DNA of 64,000 nt from Streptomyces sp. NBC_00464 (GTDB lineage Bacteria; Actinomycetota; Actinomycetes; Streptomycetales; Streptomycetaceae): positions 2,170,001 through 2,234,000 of the forward strand of contig NZ_CP107899.1 of assembly GCF_036013915.1 (NCBI RefSeq), written 5' to 3'. Numbering within the stretch: position 1 is the stretch's first letter; each line of letters begins with the position of its first letter. Positions 61,037 to 64,000 of this stretch are shown piece by piece. The position numbers and the translations under genes are program-made. A model generated the notes under the pieces. The model had not been told where the DNA came from. It was given only the letters and a program-made list of their open reading frames with translations, and did not search any database.

Positions 61037-61681
61037 TCAGGGTCCCGTCAGCAGCCGGGGCGTGAGCGCGCCGCAGGGCACCAGGTCGACCTCTCCCCCG
61101 GCGTCGCGCAGATCGGTCAGCACCAGCTCGTCGTACATCAGCAGTCCCGACTGCTCGGGCCAGACGATCGCCCACAGCCAGAGCCCGCGCGCCTCACCGG
61201 CGAAGACCGCCCGGTCGGCGGGGGCGTCCTTCACGTGCCAGAGCGGGGTCGGACGGCCGGCGGCGAGCACCTTGACGTCCGGCGGCCCGTCGACCCGCAG
61301 CAGCGGGCCCGGGTCCGGGCCGTCGATCCCGGCGTACCGCGCCCCGAGTCCGACGCCGAGCTCCTCGGCGACGAGCAGCAGCTCACCGATTCCGCCGAGC
61401 GGCCCCGGTCCGGAACAGGCGACGGCGGTGGCCCGGCCACCGCTGCGGTCGTCCCCCGCGGCCGCGACACCGGTGAACAGCCAGCCGACGGGCAGCGGCC
61501 AGGGCATCCACACGGGCACCTGGGCGCGGTGCACCACCACCCCGAGTCCTTCGACGCTGGGCGGGATGACCGGCTGCATCGGGTGCACGCTGCCGTGCAC
61601 GTCGCACTGCCAGGTGTCGTCGAAGAAACCGGGCGCCTTGACCCGGCCTCCACACTTCGGGCAACTGGGTTCGCCCCTCAT
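61037..61681 (-). CDS. Zinc-ribbon protein of the DUF6758 type, unknown function
   Basis: A 214-residue protein with an N-terminal zinc ribbon (CPKCGGRV ... WQCDVHG) and a larger domain rich in Trp and Gly (VWMPWPLPVGWLFTG, GLWLWAIVWPEQSGLL). Common in Streptomyces; function unknown. The ATG at 61681 is 12 nt after GGAGGA; a TTG 9 bases upstream would be too close to that site. Confidence 0.8.
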   Translation of the reverse strand: MRGEPSCPKCGGRVKAPGFFDDTWQCDVHGSVHPMQPVIPPSVEGLGVVVHRAQVPVWMPWPLPVGWLFTGVAAAGDDRSGGRATAVACSGPGPLGGIGELLLVAEELGVGLGARYAGIDGPDPGPLLRVDGPPDVKVLAAGRPTPLWHVKDAPADRAVFAGEARGLWLWAIVWPEQSGLLMYDELVLTDLRDAGGEVDLVPCGALTPRLLTGP

Positions 61682-61769
61682 AGCGACCAACGGTCCTCCC
61701 CGGCCGTCGCCGCGTCAAGGACGATCACCCTTCCGCAGCGTGGCTCCCACCTGCATATTTAGATGTAGT

Positions 61770-61798
61770 TTGCATTTATTAGACGGTCTAACTTATTC
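61770..61798 (+). promoter_or_regulatory. MFS gene promoter with palindromic operator
   Basis: TTGCAT (61770-61775), 17-nt spacer, TTATTC (61793-61798). The spacer contains the perfect 13-bp palindrome TTAGAC-G-GTCTAA (61779-61791), where a TetR- or MarR-type repressor could block the promoter. The A/T-rich stretch TATTTAGATGTAG lies directly upstream, an island in GC-rich DNA. Confidence 0.75.
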
Positions 61799-61838
61799 TG
61801 TGCACAACACACCGATCTAGTGGAGAGCGAGTAGTCCC

Positions 61839-63071
61839 ATGCAGGGAGAGGATCCGTTCGAACAGGGAACGGCGAGCATCCTGCGCCAGCCGAAGGCCGT
61901 CTGGGCCACAGCGGGCGCTTCTGTCGTCGCGTTCATGGGAATCGGCCTGGTGGACCCGATTCTCCCGTCCATCGCGAAGGGACTGGAGGCGACGCCGAGT
62001 CAGGTGTCCCTGCTGTTCACCTCGTACTTCCTGATCACGGCTGTCGCGATGCTCGTCACCGGCTTCGTCTCCAGCCGCATCGGGGGACGCAAGACGCTGC
62101 TGGCCGGTCTCGCGCTCGTCGTGGTCTTCGCCGCACTCTCCGGCACCTCTTCCTCCGTCGCGGAGCTCGTCGGATTCCGGGCCGGCTGGGGACTGGGCAA
62201 CGCGCTCTTCGTATCGACCGCACTCGCCGTGATCGTCGGTGCGGCCGCGGGCGGCAGCTCGGCGGCGATCCTGTTGTACGAGTCCGCGCTCGGCCTCGGC
62301 ATGGCCTGCGGGCCGCTGCTCGGGGCGCTGCTCGGTGACGCCAGCTGGCGCTACCCGTTCTTCGGCACCGCCGCACTGATGGCGATCGGCTTCGTCTGCA
62401 TCACGGCGTTCCTGAAGGAGCAGCCCAGGCCGGCCCGCAAGACCTCCCTGCTCGACCCGCTCAAGGCGCTCGGCCACGGCGGGCTCGCCTCGGTCGCGAC
62501 CTCCGCGTTCTTCTACAACTACGCGTTCTTCACGATCCTGGCGTTCACGCCGTTCGTGCTGAACATGACCCCGTACAAGTCCGGCGCCGTCTTCTTCGCC
62601 TGGGGTCTGCTGCTGGCGGTCTTCTCGGTGCTCGTCGCACCGCGGCTGCAGAAGCGCTTCGGTTCGCTCAAGGTGGTCGGCGGCTCGCTGGTGCTGCTCG
62701 CCGCGGACCTGGTGATTCTCGGATACGGCAACCACACGACGGCGGTCGTCTGCACCATCGCCTCCGGCGCCTTCATCGGCATGAACAACACCGTCTACAC
62801 GGAACTGGCGCTCGGGGTCTCGGACGCGCCGCGCCCGGTGGCCAGCGCGGGCTACAACTTCGTCCGGTGGTTCGCGGCCGCCGCCGCGCCCTACCTGGCC
62901 CCGAAGATCGAGGAGTGGAGCAACATCCACATCCCGTTCGTGGTGGCCGCCGCCGCCGCGGTCGTCGGTGCGCTCGTCATCTGGGTCCGGCGCTCGGCCC
63001 TGTCGCACGAGGCGGCGGAGCTGGAGCCGAAGCACGCCACCGAGGACGGCGTCACGGTCTTCGCCAACTGA
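61839..63071 (+). CDS. MFS transporter (drug:H+ antiporter type)
   Basis: A 410-residue major facilitator with about twelve TMs. Motif A-like GFVSSRIGGRKTLL follows TM2, and FMGIGLVDPILPSIAKGLEA is the DHA1-type N-terminus. Probably exports drugs or metabolites. ATG at 61839; a GGAG 14 nt upstream is rather far. Expressed from an operator-bearing promoter just upstream and divergent from the zinc-ribbon gene. Confidence 0.9.
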   Translation: MQGEDPFEQGTASILRQPKAVWATAGASVVAFMGIGLVDPILPSIAKGLEATPSQVSLLFTSYFLITAVAMLVTGFVSSRIGGRKTLLAGLALVVVFAALSGTSSSVAELVGFRAGWGLGNALFVSTALAVIVGAAAGGSSAAILLYESALGLGMACGPLLGALLGDASWRYPFFGTAALMAIGFVCITAFLKEQPRPARKTSLLDPLKALGHGGLASVATSAFFYNYAFFTILAFTPFVLNMTPYKSGAVFFAWGLLLAVFSVLVAPRLQKRFGSLKVVGGSLVLLAADLVILGYGNHTTAVVCTIASGAFIGMNNTVYTELALGVSDAPRPVASAGYNFVRWFAAAAAPYLAPKIEEWSNIHIPFVVAAAAAVVGALVIWVRRSALSHEAAELEPKHATEDGVTVFAN

Positions 63072-63146
63072 CGCCTGCCGCCCCCGCCCCGCCCACGGCT
63101 CCCGGCCGCGCGGCGGGGCTTCCGCATGACCGCAAGCCGGCCCCCA

Positions 63147-63731
63147 TCAGTCCAGCGCCACCGAAGCCCGCAGCGGATCACGCAGGTCCGTCCCCTGCGA
63201 AAGCCACCGCTCCTGCAGCTCCTGCGCGCCCCGGACCCGCTTCCAGGCCGCCTCGTTGTGTGTCATCGGCAGCAACGGCAGGAACCGCACGGGCTCCATC
63301 GGCTCCTCCAGCTCCAGATCCTCCACAAGCCCCCCGGACTCGGCGACCAGCACCGAGCTGAACGGCGCCCCGGGCCACAGCGGTTCACCCACGTCCAGGG
63401 AGGCGCCGGGGGCCACGATCACCCCCTCCACCTGGGGCGAGGCCGCCAGCACCGCGAGCTTGCGCAGCACCTGGTCGGTGTCGGCCAGGCCGACCCGTAC
63501 CGAGAGGACCAGTTCGGCGCGCGGACCCTTGACCGGGTCGGCGAGCGTGGCGGTCGGATCGGCCATCGGCTGGGCGGACATGCCGAGGGTGGCGTACCTC
63601 ACCACGTCGCCGTCGATGAATCGGAGTACCTCGATCCGGTCCGTCCCGAGAAACGTCACTGCTGCGCGTGCGTCCGGTTCGCCCAGGGCCGTCCGCAGAC
63701 GTGCCTCGACCGGAGCAAGAATTTCTGCCAT
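63147..63731 (-). CDS. Suppressor-of-fused (SUFU) domain protein
   Basis: A 194-residue single SUFU domain (EVLRFIDGDVVRYATLGMS, ELVLSVRVGLADTDQVLRKL, EPMEPVRFLPLLPMTHNEAAW). Bacterial SUFU proteins are often linked to immunity or toxin systems, but this one is in a housekeeping context. No ribosome site precedes the ATG at 63731; TATGCT 6 nt upstream suggests a leaderless transcript. Confidence 0.85.
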   Translation of the reverse strand: MAEILAPVEARLRTALGEPDARAAVTFLGTDRIEVLRFIDGDVVRYATLGMSAQPMADPTATLADPVKGPRAELVLSVRVGLADTDQVLRKLAVLAASPQVEGVIVAPGASLDVGEPLWPGAPFSSVLVAESGGLVEDLELEEPMEPVRFLPLLPMTHNEAAWKRVRGAQELQERWLSQGTDLRDPLRASVALD

Positions 63732-63800
63732 GTCGCGAGCATAGGACGCGTATGGAACGGGCAAAGTAAGGGATTGGCCCTGTACCGGCTGCTAGCCTGG

Positions 63801-63880
63801 GGTGCCGGTCGGGACAGCACGCAGAAGCGTCGCTCTCAAGTCCCGACGAAACGTCATCCCCTACGGGGGACCGACCGGAG
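63801..63880 (+). ncRNA. Structured 5' leader at the right edge of the window
   Basis: CCGGTCGG near 63805 pairs with CCGACCGG near 63873 (8 bp). Inside, TCGGGAC pairs with GTCCCGA, and a small CCCC-TAC-GGGG hairpin follows, then a GGAGGAGG ribosome site. The fold suggests a cis-regulatory leader of a gene mostly outside the window. I could not assign it to a known riboswitch class. Confidence 0.4.
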
Positions 63881-63894
63881 GAGGTGGGGCTGCG

Positions 63895-63960
63895 GTGGAT
63901 CCAAGTCGACCGTGCAGTACCAACCGCTCTTCCGCTCGACACCTTTCTTCTGTGATCTGA
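63895..63960 (+). CDS. Possible 21-aa leader peptide at the right edge
   Basis: A short ORF starting with GTG at 63895, about 9 nt after GGAGGAGG, encoding VDPSRPCSTNRSSARHLSSV and one more residue before TGA. It is Ser/Arg-rich. It may be a leader peptide for the next gene or just a chance ORF. Confidence 0.35.
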   Translation: MDPSRPCSTNRSSARHLSSVI

Positions 63961-64000
63961 CGCCTTCTCGGTCAAGGCCCCTGGCATTTCGCACGACGGA

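Noticed and set aside
63865..63882. A CCCCTACGGGGG hairpin resembling a mini-ykkC (guanidine-III) element
   Set aside because: Only one such hairpin is present and the second hairpin with the conserved loop is missing, so the class cannot be supported.
1..64000. A biosynthetic gene cluster or mobile island
   Set aside because: No core biosynthetic enzymes (PKS, NRPS, terpene synthase, lanthionine synthetase), transposases or integrases are visible, and base composition and codon use look even across the window.

Overview
The window reads as a piece of a Streptomyces chromosome. It is very GC-rich with GC-biased third codon positions, many genes start with GTG, and it carries actinobacterial hallmark families: WhiB7/WblC, mycoredoxin, UvrD2, AdnAB-type helicase-nucleases, DUF3107, DUF3152, DUF574-type methyltransferase and two secreted S33-family tripeptidyl-aminopeptidase-like lipoproteins. 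No rRNA, tRNA, transposase, integrase, phage gene or CRISPR array was seen. This is core chromosome with accessory blocks inserted in it, not a mobile island.

The backbone follows the gene order of Mycobacterium tuberculosis from Rv3194c to Rv3211. In window order: PDZ/S16 protease (left edge), zincin_2 protein (2980), ABC1 kinase (10394), wblC/whiB7 (12759-13127), uvrD2 (13803), mycoredoxin (16214), nudC (19044), the adnB- and adnA-like helicase-nucleases (21438, 26028), an alkyltransferase-like protein (29710), moeZ/moeB (36573), DUF3152 protease (49407), TetR (52254), DUF3107/TB9.4 (53028), ferritin-like protein (53817) and a DEAD-box RNA helicase (54937). Streptomyces-type insertions interrupt this scaffold. 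They are a three-gene AIM24/TerD cluster (5158-8274), an orphan TOMM-type E1-like protein (9207), a LysR gene plus a carboxymuconolactone decarboxylase/hydrolase fusion (16638-18835), a SAM methyltransferase between adnA and adnB, a large flippase-like membrane protein and two esterases (30336-36503), a four-gene putative exopolysaccharide cluster (37837-43453) and a peptide-type ABC importer (43644-48929).

Two regulatory systems stand out. The wblC leader (13128-13790) has a promoter with an A/T-rich block against the -35, a 111-codon upstream ORF with a strong ribosome site, a hairpin over the uORF stop, and then a classical terminator with a T-rich tract ahead of wblC. This is the layout expected for translation-sensing attenuation of an antibiotic-resistance regulator. 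The ABC importer is preceded by a 31-codon ORF ending in Cys-Cys. It appears to be transcribed without a leader from a good -35/-10 pair and is followed by an 11-bp hairpin, which is the layout of cysteine-responsive attenuators and implies a sulfur-containing peptide substrate. Three sequences match the SigR (thiol-oxidative stress) consensus, ahead of mycoredoxin, moeZ and a 50-aa small protein.

The most promising undescribed system is the minus-strand block 43453->37837: a PelF-like (DUF3492) glycosyltransferase, a polytopic membrane protein with a long Pro/Ala-rich N-terminus, an extended-SDR sugar epimerase and a spherulin-4 (Sph3-like) glycoside hydrolase. It has the parts of Pel/galactosaminogalactan-type exopolysaccharide machinery in compact form. 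The right-hand part (57084-63731) holds ordinary conserved genes: hydrolase, NYN nuclease, MarC, PHP phosphoesterase, zinc-ribbon protein, MFS exporter and SUFU-domain protein. It ends in a structured 5' leader whose gene lies outside the window.
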